Of a stretch of 64,000 bases of DNA, positions 8,874-18,486 are shown in pieces; the first letter of the stretch is position 1; every line of letters starts with the position of its first letter. The notes beneath the pieces are model-generated. The model saw only the letters and a list, made by a program, of their open reading frames with translations, was not told the origin of the DNA and did not search any database. Origin of the DNA: Prochlorococcus sp. AG-402-C22 (GTDB lineage Bacteria > Cyanobacteriota > Cyanobacteriia > PCC-6307 > Cyanobiaceae). Where the stretch lies: positions 24,310-88,309 of the forward strand of contig QCHO01000004.1 in assembly GCA_003279535.1 (NCBI GenBank). Reading direction: 5' to 3'. The translations under genes and the position numbers were made by a program.

Positions 8874-10259
8874 ATGACAAAAAACTTTAGGATTGAAAAA
8901 GATAGTATGGGAACAATAGAGGTTCCCATGGAAGCTTTATGGGGCGCTCAAACACAAAGATCAATAATAAATTTTTCTATTGGAGAAGAATTAATTCCAA
9001 TTGAGTTAATTTATTCACTCACCCTCATAAAAAAAGCTGCTTCAATCGCGAATTTCAATTTGGGATTAATAGATAAAAGCAAAAAAGATTTGATTATAGA
9101 GGCATGTACAGAAATACTTGGTGGGCTTCATGATTCACAGTTCCCCTTAAAGGTTTGGCAAACAGGAAGTGGCACGCAAACAAATATGAATGTGAATGAG
9201 GTTATTTCAAATATTGCAGCATTAAAAACAAATTCAGAGCTTGGTAGTCATTATCCAATTCATCCGAATGATGATGTAAATAAATCTCAGTCAACTAATG
9301 ATACTTTTCCTGCTGCAATTCAAATATCTGTTGTTAATGAAATAATCAAAAATTTAGTTCCAACGATAAGAGAACTTACAAAGATCCTTGACAAAAAAAG
9401 TAACGAATGGAAAGACCTTATAAAGATAGGAAGAACCCATTTTCAAGATGCAGTTCCCATAACTCTTGGGCAAGAAATATCAGGATGGTCAGAGCAACTT
9501 AAAGATGCTGAAAATGCGATTATTATGAGTCTGGATGAATTGTATTTCTTACCTCTAGGAGGAACTGCATTAGGTACAGGTATTAATTGTCCACAAGGAT
9601 TTTGTGAAGAGTCTATAAAATCAATTTCCGATGATACTAATCTAATTTTCTATAAATCAAAAAATAATTTTTCAATCATGGCCTCGCATGATCGTCTAGC
9701 TCAAGTAATGAGTCAGATAAAAATATTAGCAGGTGCTTTATTTAAAATTTCAAATGACATAAAGATTCTATCTTCTGGACCAAGAGCAGGAATATATGAA
9801 TTAATTATCCCTCAAAATGAACCTGGAAGTTCTATTATGCCTGGCAAAGTGAATCCAACTCAATGCGAAGCTTTATCAATGGTTTGTACTCAGATAATGG
9901 GTTTTGAATATGCAGTTTCAATGGCAAATTCTAGTGGCACTTTACAGATGAATGAATATAAGCCTCTTATTGGATTTAATATTCTTACAAGTTTAAAATT
10001 ACTTAAAAATGCAATAGAAAACTTCAGAATTAGATTAGTTGATGGGATGGAACCTAATCAAAAGAAAATGAAATTAAATTTAAAAAATTCACTAATGTTA
10101 GTTACAGCAATAGTGCCAAAAATTGGTTATGAAAAAGCAGCTGAAATTGCAAATCTTGCTTTCAAAGAATCATTAAATTTAAAAGAGGCAACTCTTAAAT
10201 TAGGTTATTTAAACGAGGATGAATTTGAGGAAGCAATGAATATTAATTCAATGATTTGA
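8874..10259 (+). CDS. fumC: Fumarate hydratase class II
   Basis: This 461-residue Fe-S-independent fumarase interconverts fumarate and malate. Motifs of the superfamily are all visible: SGTQTNMNVNEV near residue 103, GRTHFQDAVPITLGQEISGW for the active-site His region, and the signature GSSIMPGKVNPTQCE at about 318-332. The gene follows purB in the same direction, which is a sensible pairing because PurB produces fumarate. It is convergent with the helicase gene with a 9-nt gap. Confidence 0.96.
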   Translation: MTKNFRIEKDSMGTIEVPMEALWGAQTQRSIINFSIGEELIPIELIYSLTLIKKAASIANFNLGLIDKSKKDLIIEACTEILGGLHDSQFPLKVWQTGSGTQTNMNVNEVISNIAALKTNSELGSHYPIHPNDDVNKSQSTNDTFPAAIQISVVNEIIKNLVPTIRELTKILDKKSNEWKDLIKIGRTHFQDAVPITLGQEISGWSEQLKDAENAIIMSLDELYFLPLGGTALGTGINCPQGFCEESIKSISDDTNLIFYKSKNNFSIMASHDRLAQVMSQIKILAGALFKISNDIKILSSGPRAGIYELIIPQNEPGSSIMPGKVNPTQCEALSMVCTQIMGFEYAVSMANSSGTLQMNEYKPLIGFNILTSLKLLKNAIENFRIRLVDGMEPNQKKMKLNLKNSLMLVTAIVPKIGYEKAAEIANLAFKESLNLKEATLKLGYLNEDEFEEAMNINSMI

Positions 10260-10268
10260 TTAAAAAAT

Positions 10269-12995
10269 TTAAGAATTATTGTCAATTCTTTTTGTTGCAG
10301 GATTAATATCTTCAGAAACTTTTATAAGATCATTAGATTCAGAAACAGGAAACCGGTTAATTGCTTTTAATGCTAGCTTTGCGTTCCTTTTTAATTTATT
10401 ACTAACGCCAATACAGTATTGCACTTGAGAAAGGACATCTATTGATCTTCTAATAATCCTTACTAAATCGCCTTCATCTAATGAAGTATTAAAAACCAAA
10501 TCTTTCCATTTTTTTCCCCTTGCCCATTCAGAAACAATTCCAGTTAAATCTGTTTCTAAATATATTGGAATTTCAATATGAAACTTATTTTGTTGAGAAG
10601 CGACTAATTTTTTTAAACCATCTAATTCATTAAAAACATCTATGACCTTTAAAGAAGGCTTGAAATTACACCAAAGATTAGGCCTCCTTACATCAACACA
10701 TATAGCTTGAATAATTGCAGCTAAGTCAGGAGGATCTAAATCATCCAAATAACCACTTACTAGAACAAGACCAATCCATAATTCATTTTCACTTCTTATT
10801 GCACCAACTGTTTGTCCAACTTCTGTTAATTCTAAATTATTTAAACAACCAAAGTGATTCAAAATTTTAATCAAATCTGTAAAAGTTCTCCAGTTATGAT
10901 TTTCTTTATCCTCAAGAAGTTTTATTCTCGTTGTTATTTCTTGTTCAATATCAACTATTCTTTTTCTATATTTCTTTAATTTCCTGGAGTCTCCAAATCT
11001 ATGTGCAGGATGATTTGTGACTTTTTCTTCTAAATAATTAATTTGTTGCTGTTGTGCCAAAACTTCCGTTGTCAGATCATATTGTGGAGTTTGTAAATCA
11101 TTTTCTTTAGAAACTTCTAAAATTTGATCCGCAAAACACTGCGATATATCATCTCCCCTAACAACCTCTCCAGAAAAATACATCTTTGGCGCTTCAAGTC
11201 CTAAGACATCAATTGCATCCAAATCATTAAAAATACTTACTATGTAAGCGGGTTTTATAAGAATAAATAAATTATCAATTGTCAAACACAATAAACTCTT
11301 AATTTTTTGGGATTCATATATTTTTTTTAAAATTAATCCTGGAACAATTTTTCTTTTAATTTGAGGTGCTTTGATTGAAATTAAGCTTCCATCCTTAATA
11401 TATGGGAGTGCGTTAGCAATCTCTTCTGATAATTTTTCTGCCGCTTGTTTTTCTAAAATTTTCAAAAGCCTTCTCTCTTCTTTAAGACGATTTTTTAACT
11501 TTTCGTAGGCATCAAAATCTTTCCATGAAACGTTAGATGTAATTTTTTTTAATTCAATTAAATCCTTATCTAAATTTTCAAGAATTACATTTTCACCTGA
11601 GGATTCACCTGAATATAGAAAACTACCAAAACTTCTTTTAATTAATTCCTTAGACTTCTCTAAAGTGTAACTTTGTAAAAGATTAAGTACCATTCCATAA
11701 CTTGGTGTAAATTGACTTTCTAAAGAATTTGGTTTGCTAATAGCCAGTGCACTTGCTTCTTTGGCACCTTCGAATCTTGTTTGTAATGTAACAACATATC
11801 CTTGGGTATCTTTTCCTCTTCTTCCAGCTCTTCCTGACATTTGCAAAAATTCACTGCTAAATAATAATCTATGCCCATCTTCTGTCCTTTTTGATAAAGA
11901 AGAAATTACAGTGGTTCTTGCGGGCATATTAATTCCTGCAGCAAGAGTTTCAGTTGCAAAAACAACTTTTATCAAACCTTGCTGAAATAATTCCTCAACC
12001 AATTCTTTCCATGCAGGCAATAATCCAGCGTGATGAGATGCAATTCCGCGTTTTAATGCCTCGTATTGAGATTTATCTTTAATCGCCTCTTTATTATTTT
12101 TAAGATAAACATCTAATTTTTGGGATATCATATTTGCTTCTGAATAACTTACTAAAGTTAAATCTTTTATATTCTCAATAGCCTTGTCACACCCTCTTCT
12201 ACTAAAAATAAAATAAATAGCTGGCAACATATTTCGTTCAGCTAGTTTCAAGATCAAAAAGCCAATTGAGGGAGACTTTGGTTGTATTATCCTTCCTACT
12301 TTTCCTCTCTTTTTCTGCCCTTTAGGAGCTCTCCAAATCTTACAGTTTGGATGAATTCCATTACCCTTATTATTTAAAAGTGGATGGAGGCCCTTAACAC
12401 TACAAAAAATAAAATCAAGTGGTACTGGTCTCTTATCACTATTAATCAGTACTGTGGGTCCATGAACTTTTTCTATCCAATTTTGTAATTGATCTGCATT
12501 AGCTATTGTTGCTGATAAAGCTATTATTTGAGTTCTACTAGGGCAATGGATTATGGTTTCCTCCCAAACTGTTCCTCTTTGGGGGTCATTCATATAATGA
12601 CATTCATCAAGAATCACAGATTCTAAATTTTCCAAGGGATCATCGAATTCATCAAATTCGCCATAAAGCATATTCCTAAAAATCTCAGTCGTCATGACTA
12701 AGATTGGTGCTTCTCTGTTTATACTAATATCACCAGTTAAAAGACCAACTTTATTCTCACCATATTGATTAGCAAAATCTCTAAACTTTTGGTTTGATAG
12801 GGCCTTTAAAGGGGTTGTATAAAAAACTCTGCTGTCATGAGATAAACCTCTATATATAGCAAATTCACCTATCAATGTTTTACCCGAACCTGTTGGGGCC
12901 GTTAAAACAACAGAATTTCCGCTATTAATAGCTTGTATTGCCTCTAATTGGAAATCATCTAGCGGAAAAGGGAAATATTCCTCTAAATTAAGCAA
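10269..12995 (-). CDS. Ski2/Mtr4-like DExH-box RNA helicase
   Basis: This 908-residue superfamily 2 helicase resembles Ski2/Mtr4 enzymes that feed RNA to degradative machinery. Visible elements are Walker A APTGSGKT at 33-40, the DECH box at 130-133, SAT as motif III, and motif VI QMSGRAGRRG near 390. A long C-terminal region ends in a DSHCT-like domain (FNELDGLKKLVASQ through the SDLI tail). The start is TTG at 12993-12995; no ATG or GTG is available upstream before an in-frame stop. The RNA substrate is unknown. It is divergent from the biotin operon across 139 nt. Confidence 0.88.
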   Translation of the reverse strand: MLNLEEYFPFPLDDFQLEAIQAINSGNSVVLTAPTGSGKTLIGEFAIYRGLSHDSRVFYTTPLKALSNQKFRDFANQYGENKVGLLTGDISINREAPILVMTTEIFRNMLYGEFDEFDDPLENLESVILDECHYMNDPQRGTVWEETIIHCPSRTQIIALSATIANADQLQNWIEKVHGPTVLINSDKRPVPLDFIFCSVKGLHPLLNNKGNGIHPNCKIWRAPKGQKKRGKVGRIIQPKSPSIGFLILKLAERNMLPAIYFIFSRRGCDKAIENIKDLTLVSYSEANMISQKLDVYLKNNKEAIKDKSQYEALKRGIASHHAGLLPAWKELVEELFQQGLIKVVFATETLAAGINMPARTTVISSLSKRTEDGHRLLFSSEFLQMSGRAGRRGKDTQGYVVTLQTRFEGAKEASALAISKPNSLESQFTPSYGMVLNLLQSYTLEKSKELIKRSFGSFLYSGESSGENVILENLDKDLIELKKITSNVSWKDFDAYEKLKNRLKEERRLLKILEKQAAEKLSEEIANALPYIKDGSLISIKAPQIKRKIVPGLILKKIYESQKIKSLLCLTIDNLFILIKPAYIVSIFNDLDAIDVLGLEAPKMYFSGEVVRGDDISQCFADQILEVSKENDLQTPQYDLTTEVLAQQQQINYLEEKVTNHPAHRFGDSRKLKKYRKRIVDIEQEITTRIKLLEDKENHNWRTFTDLIKILNHFGCLNNLELTEVGQTVGAIRSENELWIGLVLVSGYLDDLDPPDLAAIIQAICVDVRRPNLWCNFKPSLKVIDVFNELDGLKKLVASQQNKFHIEIPIYLETDLTGIVSEWARGKKWKDLVFNTSLDEGDLVRIIRRSIDVLSQVQYCIGVSNKLKRNAKLALKAINRFPVSESNDLIKVSEDINPATKRIDNNS

Positions 12996-13134
12996 TAATT
13001 GTGATTGAAGAGAGGATGAGTTAACTTCTTAATATATGATCTATATAGATATTAATAAACAAAAAATACCTTGCAAACTTTAATAGTAAATCTAAATCTT
13101 TTTAATTAAATCTACTGTATTTTATTTTGCCAAA

Positions 13135-14274
13135 ATGAAAAAAATTAAAATTCCAAAAAATCGATTCCGAAAACTAAAAACATTTTCTTTAGGTAAAAAA
13201 CCATTTGAACTTCTATGTTCAAATGCGCAAAATAAAAAACTTATAGACTTATGCAGTAATGATTATTTTGGATTAAGTAGGGATAAGGATTTAATAAAAG
13301 CTGCTTATGAAATAAGTCTATTAGAAGGAATTGGTTCAGGTAGCTCTAGGTTTATTACAGGTTCAAGACCAATACATAGATTATTAGAGACAGAACTTGC
13401 CGAGTGGCTTGATCAACAGAAAGTATTACTCTTCCCAAGCGGATTTCAAGCAAATATAGCTGCTATACAGACTTTAGCAAACAGAAATAGTATCGTAATA
13501 GCAGATAAATTGATTCATAACTCTTTATTAGTGGGAGTCAAAGCTTCTCAAGCAAAACTGGTTCGATTTTCACACAATAATGTAAAAGATTTAGAAGATA
13601 AAATTATTAAATTTAATTCTACAAAAAAATCCATTTTGGTTGTTGTTGAATCTCTTTATAGCATGGAGGGATCTATTGCTCCGCTCAGAGAGATCACAGA
13701 AATTTGCAAAAAAAATAGTGTTCAATTATTAGTTGATGAAGCTCATGCAATTGGGATCTTGGGCCCTGAAGGTAGGGGTTTAAGTTTTAATTGCCGTTCG
13801 GATATAACTATGATTACTGGAACTTTTGGAAAAGCATTTGGAAGCGGTGGAGCTTTCATAGCCTCCAATTCAGAAATAGGTGAATATCTGATCCAAACAA
13901 GTGGTGCATTTAGGTATACAACCGCAATTGCTCCATCTTTAGCTGCTGGGGCATTTGAAGCTTTGAAAAAAATTTTAAAAAATAAAGAATGGGGTAATGA
14001 TTTGTTGTCTTCTGCGAAGGTATGGAAAGATGAAATTATTAGAAATTCTTGTTTTCCAGTTCAAGGAGATTCTCAAATTTTATCAATTATTGTTGGCCAA
14101 GAAGAGAAGTCAATTTATCTACAAAAATATCTTGAAAAAAATGGTTTTTTAGCAATTGCAATAAGACCTCCAACTGTTCCAGTGGGGCAATCAAGAATCA
14201 GAATAACTATAAGAAGAAACTTAGATTTTAATCTGCTAAAGAATTTCATTGCAGTATTAAAAGACTTTAAATGA
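13135..14274 (+). CDS. bioF: 8-amino-7-oxononanoate synthase
   Basis: BioF condenses pimeloyl-ACP (or CoA) with L-alanine to give KAPA, the first step of biotin ring assembly. The 379-residue PLP enzyme of the alpha-oxoamine synthase family shows VDEAHAIGILGPEGRG and the PLP-lysine motif TGTFGKAFG with Lys233. It opens a five-gene operon, and its stop overlaps the next start as ATGA. A promoter should lie in the 139-nt spacer before it; no binding site was identified. Confidence 0.96.
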   Translation: MKKIKIPKNRFRKLKTFSLGKKPFELLCSNAQNKKLIDLCSNDYFGLSRDKDLIKAAYEISLLEGIGSGSSRFITGSRPIHRLLETELAEWLDQQKVLLFPSGFQANIAAIQTLANRNSIVIADKLIHNSLLVGVKASQAKLVRFSHNNVKDLEDKIIKFNSTKKSILVVVESLYSMEGSIAPLREITEICKKNSVQLLVDEAHAIGILGPEGRGLSFNCRSDITMITGTFGKAFGSGGAFIASNSEIGEYLIQTSGAFRYTTAIAPSLAAGAFEALKKILKNKEWGNDLLSSAKVWKDEIIRNSCFPVQGDSQILSIIVGQEEKSIYLQKYLEKNGFLAIAIRPPTVPVGQSRIRITIRRNLDFNLLKNFIAVLKDFK

Positions 14275-14975
14275 AACAAATTATTACTCAACATGGGTGG
14301 GGCCTAAATAAACATTTCTGGGATGATTATAAAGTTGATTTTTTAAATAATAATTGGCATTGGCAAGATAATGAAAGAGGCTATTTTTCAAAAAATAATT
14401 ATCAAGCAAATTGGATTAAAAGCGACTCTAAAAAAGAAATCAGAATGACTTTATGCCATTCATATGGATTTCATTTAATGCAAAAAAAAACTCTAAAAGA
14501 AGCTACTCATATTGTTCTTATCAATTCTTTTAATAATTTTCTTCCTGCAAATAGTAAGAGAAGCTTTATATTGAGGTCTCTAAAAAGAATGGAAACAAAA
14601 ATCATAAAAGATACAACAAAGGATATGTTGAAGGAATTTATACATAGATCATTTATGCCAAATGATATAAATAATAGTTTTAAAAATATCTTCTATAAAA
14701 GTTTAGAAAGTTTAAATAAAACTCTTCTTTTAAATGATTTAAAACAACTTTACATAAATAGGGATTTTCCAGTATTTTTAAAAAAAGATTGTAAAATTAT
14801 TTTTATAAAATCAGAAAACGATTTAATTCTTGATTACGAATCAAATAAAAACTTTTTAGATTTCTTGAATAGAACACTTGATAGAAAGCCAATTTTAATT
14901 AAATTAGCTCAACAAGGTCATTGCTTGAATAATTTAAATTTATACGAGATTTTACTTAATACATTTAATAATTGA
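14271..14975 (+). CDS. bioK: Alpha/beta-hydrolase, probable pimeloyl-ACP methyl ester esterase of the BioK type
   Basis: The position between bioF and bioC and the hydrolase pattern suggest the enzyme that removes the methyl group from pimeloyl-ACP methyl ester, closing the BioC/BioH-type pimelate route. The 234-residue protein has a likely nucleophile elbow CHSYG with Ser64, so Cys stands where the usual GxSxG has Gly. Asp184 in ENDLILD and His217 in QQGHCLNN complete a plausible triad. BioK is a described esterase family in marine picocyanobacteria; I assign it by context and length, not by a close sequence comparison. BioG is the main alternative. It starts by overlapping bioF (ATGA). Confidence 0.68.
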   Translation: MKQIITQHGWGLNKHFWDDYKVDFLNNNWHWQDNERGYFSKNNYQANWIKSDSKKEIRMTLCHSYGFHLMQKKTLKEATHIVLINSFNNFLPANSKRSFILRSLKRMETKIIKDTTKDMLKEFIHRSFMPNDINNSFKNIFYKSLESLNKTLLLNDLKQLYINRDFPVFLKKDCKIIFIKSENDLILDYESNKNFLDFLNRTLDRKPILIKLAQQGHCLNNLNLYEILLNTFNN

Positions 14976-14976
14976 A

Positions 14977-15738
14977 ATGGATAATAAAAACTGGAATGAG
15001 AAAATAAAAAATAATTTTAATGATGCTGCATATCGGTATTTAGAATATTCAAATATTCAAAAATTTTTTGCAGCAAAGATTGTTCACTTTATCAAAGAAT
15101 TAAATCCCCAAAAAAAAGGTGAATGGATAGATCTTGGATCAGGACCGGGATTATTAGCTGACGAAATAGAAAAAGAATTTTCTTCTCAAAAAGTATGCAG
15201 AATTGATTTTAGTAAAAAAATGCTTCTTGAGAATAAATTATCTAGTAAAAAAATTTTATGGGATTTAAATAATGATTTACCCCCTCAAATCAATAAATGT
15301 TCTCTAATAACATCTAACTTTTGCATACATTGGTTAAATAACCCAAAAAAAATAATAAAAAACTGGTTTAGTAAATTAATGCCTGGTGGTTTTTTAATTA
15401 TTTCATATCCCACAAAAGATTGCTTCCCTGAATGGAAAGATACTTGTAGAAAAATTGATATTGAATATAGTGGTCTTAGTTTCCTCTGTTCCAAAGAATT
15501 ATTAAATGATTTCAAACTAAATGAAATTCACTATTCAGAAAAATTTAATTATCTAGAAAATTTTGAAGATGTATATAAGCTTTTTAGAAGCCTAATAAAT
15601 GTAGGAGCACAATCAACAGACTGTAAACGCAAAACAGTGAAAGAGTTAAAAGCAATTCAAAAGTTTTGGCCAAAGAATTACAATAATACAGTTAACCTTT
15701 CATGGGCAATTGATATTCAAATTTTTAAAAAATTATGA
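14977..15738 (+). CDS. bioC: Malonyl-ACP O-methyltransferase BioC
   Basis: BioC methylates the free carboxyl of malonyl-ACP so that fatty acid synthesis can build the pimeloyl chain. The 253-residue class I methyltransferase has SAM motif I WIDLGSGPGLLADEI near 48-62 and CIHWLNNPKKIIKNW after the acidic motif, typical of BioC. The start ATG follows the bioK stop by one base, and its end overlaps bioD by 4 nt. The name rests on motif plus operon context. Confidence 0.85.
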   Translation: MDNKNWNEKIKNNFNDAAYRYLEYSNIQKFFAAKIVHFIKELNPQKKGEWIDLGSGPGLLADEIEKEFSSQKVCRIDFSKKMLLENKLSSKKILWDLNNDLPPQINKCSLITSNFCIHWLNNPKKIIKNWFSKLMPGGFLIISYPTKDCFPEWKDTCRKIDIEYSGLSFLCSKELLNDFKLNEIHYSEKFNYLENFEDVYKLFRSLINVGAQSTDCKRKTVKELKAIQKFWPKNYNNTVNLSWAIDIQIFKKL

Positions 15739-16403
15739 ATACTAAAGATAGTATTTTCAAATTTATAATTTGTGGAACAGACACTGATATTGGTAAGACT
15801 TTAATAAGCTCTTTTTTTGTAAGAGGATTAAATTCTTTTTATTGGAAACCTATACAAAGTGGTATTGAATCCCAAACTGATAGTCAAACTGTTGAAAGAC
15901 TTACAAAAGTAAGTAGAGAGAAAATAATTAAAGAGGCTTATGTGTTCACAAAACCATTATCTCCTCATTGGGCTTCTGAAATAGATCAAAAAACTATTAA
16001 TTTTGATATGTTGCGATTACCAGAAGTAAAGGGCTCATTAATTGTAGAAACAGCAGGTGGATTAATGGTTCCAATAACTCGTAATTTTTTGCAAATAGAT
16101 CAAATAAAACAATGGGGCCTTCCAGTAATACTGGTATGTAAGAGCTCTCTTGGCACTCTAAACCATACTCTGCTTAGTATTGAAGCCTTAAAACGAAGAA
16201 ATATTGAGATTTTAGGTTTAGTTGTTAATGGAGAAAAACACTTAGATAATCCAAAAACACTTGTTGAATTTAGTGGAATCCCTTTAATTACTGAATTCCC
16301 TTACATCAAAAAAATTGACTCAAATAATTTCGATATACTATGGAAAGAACTTGACATCAAAAGTAAGTTAGTCTCACTTTTCAAAGCAAAAAAAGTTAAA
16401 TGA
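15735..16403 (+). CDS. bioD: Dethiobiotin synthetase
   Basis: BioD uses ATP and CO2 to close the ureido ring of dethiobiotin from DAPA. The 222-residue P-loop protein begins with GTDTDIGKT (residues 14-22), the family's specialised Walker A. It also carries the PIQSG substrate loop (KPIQSGIE, near 39) and VETAGGLMVPI near 110. Start and stop overlap bioC and bioA by 4 nt each, indicating tight translational coupling. Confidence 0.95.
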   Translation: MNTKDSIFKFIICGTDTDIGKTLISSFFVRGLNSFYWKPIQSGIESQTDSQTVERLTKVSREKIIKEAYVFTKPLSPHWASEIDQKTINFDMLRLPEVKGSLIVETAGGLMVPITRNFLQIDQIKQWGLPVILVCKSSLGTLNHTLLSIEALKRRNIEILGLVVNGEKHLDNPKTLVEFSGIPLITEFPYIKKIDSNNFDILWKELDIKSKLVSLFKAKKVK

Positions 16404-17701
16404 AATCTTTGGATTCAAAAACTCCAGATCAAGCTTGGCATCCAAATATTTGGCCACCTTTTACACAAATAAATACCAGCAAACCACAAATAGAAGTAAC
16501 TCATGGTAAAGATGCTCTCCTATTTACTAAAGATCCTAAAAAAGAGCTAATTGACGCAATTAGTAGTTGGTGGGTAACTCTTCATGGCCATAGTAACGAA
16601 TATATTGCCGATGCCATTTTCAATCAAGCAAAAAATCTTGAGCAAGTTATATTTGCTGATTTCTTACATCCACAAGCAAAAAAATTAGCAGAAAGACTTA
16701 GTAAATTAACAAAACTAGAAAGATTGTTCTTTTCTGATAACGGTTCTACTGCAGTTGAGGTAGCTTTAAAAATTGCCTTCCAATCATGGCAAAATAGAGG
16801 CGAGACAAGATCTCAAATAGTAGCTTTTGATGGTGCTTACCATGGCGATACATTTGGAGCAATGGCTTTAGGTGAAAGAAATATTTTTAATGAGAATTTC
16901 GATAATCTTATGTTCCCAGTTAGGAGAGTACCATGGCCTTCAACTTGGATAAATGACGAAAACGTAGAAAACAAAGAAAGTGAGGCGATCCAAAAATTAG
17001 AAGCTCTTCTTAAAACTCCTACAGTAGCAGTTATCCTTGAGCCACTTGTTCAAGGCGCAGGAGGAATGAATATGGTTAGACCTCAGTTTATTAAAAAAGT
17101 TTCAGAAACTATAAAAAATAATAATTCTTTGTTAATTGCAGATGAAGTATTAACTGGTTTTGGAAGATGTGGAAGCCTTTTTGCATTTCAAAAAGCCAAA
17201 ATCATTCCTGATTTAATAAGTATTTCAAAAGGCTTAACTGGGGGATTTTTACCGATGGGAATAACTTTATGTAAAGAAAAAATTTTTCAATCCTTTATTG
17301 ATGATTCCCCAAGAAAAACTTTTTGGCATGGACATAGTTTTACTGCTAATCCTTTAGGTTGTGCTGCGGCAAACGCTAGCCTTGATTTATTAGAAAAAGA
17401 ACCACACAAATACCTTTCATTTGAAGAAAAACATTTATCTCATTTAATTAAATTTAAAAAATTACCTTATATAAAAAAGATAAGGATATCCGGCACAATT
17501 GCTGCCTTCGATTTAGATATTGGGAACAAAAAAGGTTATTTTAATAATATTGGGAAAGAAATAAAGAGCCTTGCAATGGAGCAAGGTTTATTTATTAGGC
17601 CCCTCGGGAATGTAATTTACCTCTTGCCGCCTCTCTGTATAACCGATGATCAATTAGAAGAAAGTTACTGGATAATAAGGCAAATCTTAGACAATCTTTA
17701 G
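16400..17701 (+). CDS. bioA: Adenosylmethionine-8-amino-7-oxononanoate aminotransferase
   Basis: BioA transfers the amino group of S-adenosylmethionine to KAPA, giving DAPA. The 433-residue class III aminotransferase shows the N-terminal WPPFTQI, the AISSWWVTLHGH substrate motif, DEVLTGFGRCG and the PLP lysine Lys277 in SKGLTGGFLPMG. It is the last gene of the operon. Biotin synthase bioB is not in this window. It is convergent with the DUF3143 gene with an 8-nt gap. Confidence 0.96.
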   Translation: MKSLDSKTPDQAWHPNIWPPFTQINTSKPQIEVTHGKDALLFTKDPKKELIDAISSWWVTLHGHSNEYIADAIFNQAKNLEQVIFADFLHPQAKKLAERLSKLTKLERLFFSDNGSTAVEVALKIAFQSWQNRGETRSQIVAFDGAYHGDTFGAMALGERNIFNENFDNLMFPVRRVPWPSTWINDENVENKESEAIQKLEALLKTPTVAVILEPLVQGAGGMNMVRPQFIKKVSETIKNNNSLLIADEVLTGFGRCGSLFAFQKAKIIPDLISISKGLTGGFLPMGITLCKEKIFQSFIDDSPRKTFWHGHSFTANPLGCAAANASLDLLEKEPHKYLSFEEKHLSHLIKFKKLPYIKKIRISGTIAAFDLDIGNKKGYFNNIGKEIKSLAMEQGLFIRPLGNVIYLLPPLCITDDQLEESYWIIRQILDNL

Positions 17702-17709
17702 ATAGAAAT

Positions 17710-17967
17710 TTAAGGTCCCTGTAGTATTGCATTTTCCACATCTTCTCTATTAATGCAATAGGAAAATAGTCTTTTAGTTTCTTGTCCTTCACTTTCCCAG
17801 GTAACATTTAAATCTTCTTGTTCAAAAATAATAGTTGCATTCCAATTAGAAAGTAACAGGTACCATTTAGATGGATTATTGACATCCTTAACTGCACCTA
17901 AATCAGTTAGCCATAATTCCAATGATTGAAGTGAATGTTGGTTGATAGGTTTTTTAGAGAGATTCAC
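17710..17967 (-). CDS. DUF3143 family protein
   Basis: This 85-residue cyanobacterial/plastid-type protein of unknown function fits DUF3143. It carries QSLELWLTDLGAV, WYLLLSNWNATIIFEQEDLNVTWE and a C-terminal SYCINREDVENAILQGP, the last typical of the family. It is soluble, with no signal peptide. The start is GTG at 17965-17967, with no earlier in-frame ATG. It lies 16 nt downstream of the J-domain gene on the same strand, so the two are probably co-transcribed. Confidence 0.83.
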   Translation of the reverse strand: MNLSKKPINQHSLQSLELWLTDLGAVKDVNNPSKWYLLLSNWNATIIFEQEDLNVTWESEGQETKRLFSYCINREDVENAILQGP

Positions 17968-17983
17968 AGACTTTTTTAAAGTA

Positions 17984-18424
17984 TCACTTTACTAACCAGA
18001 TAGGTATTGTATCTAATTCTTTGCCAGTAAAAGAGGCAATAAAAATTGAACAAATCAAACTTATTACAATGATAATAAATAAAAGAAATAACGAAAACAA
18101 TTCCCCATTTGAAAAAGGTCTTCTATTCCCTACTAAATTTTGATTATTTGAATCGATTATTAAATTATTTAAAACTTGAGTATTATTCTTAATCTTAGAT
18201 TTTTCCTTTAGTTTGTCATCATATATTTTCCTCAAATTACTATTATTCAAATTTTCATAAGCTTCCAAAACTTCTTGGAATTTACTTTTAGCTTCATCTA
18301 TTTCTAAAGAAGTTGTATCAGGATGCAACTCGATGGAAAGTTTGCAAAATGCCTTTCTTAATTCATGATTTGAGGCATTTTCATCTACACCTAAAATTTT
18401 GTAATAAGAAATTTTTCCTTTCAA
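17984..18424 (-). CDS. Membrane-anchored J-domain protein
   Basis: The 146-residue protein has an N-terminal J-domain (about 5-70) with the Hsp70-stimulating HPD motif at 34-36. A polar linker follows, then one hydrophobic helix near 110-132 that would anchor it in the membrane. It lacks the Gly/Phe and zinc-finger regions of classical DnaJ, so it is a type III co-chaperone that recruits DnaK to a membrane site. The start is TTG at 18422-18424; the upstream codons up to an in-frame stop offer no ATG or GTG. It shares an operon with the DUF3143 gene. Confidence 0.85.
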   Translation of the reverse strand: MKGKISYYKILGVDENASNHELRKAFCKLSIELHPDTTSLEIDEAKSKFQEVLEAYENLNNSNLRKIYDDKLKEKSKIKNNTQVLNNLIIDSNNQNLVGNRRPFSNGELFSLFLLFIIIVISLICSIFIASFTGKELDTIPIWLVK

Positions 18425-18486
18425 AATAATCTTTTATTAATATTGTAATTCTAATAAATTTTTAATAAATAGAATGTATTTAATGA

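Noticed and set aside
11734-11985. A plus-strand frame of 83 codons inside the helicase gene
   Set aside because: It is antisense to conserved helicase motifs and has no family resemblance.
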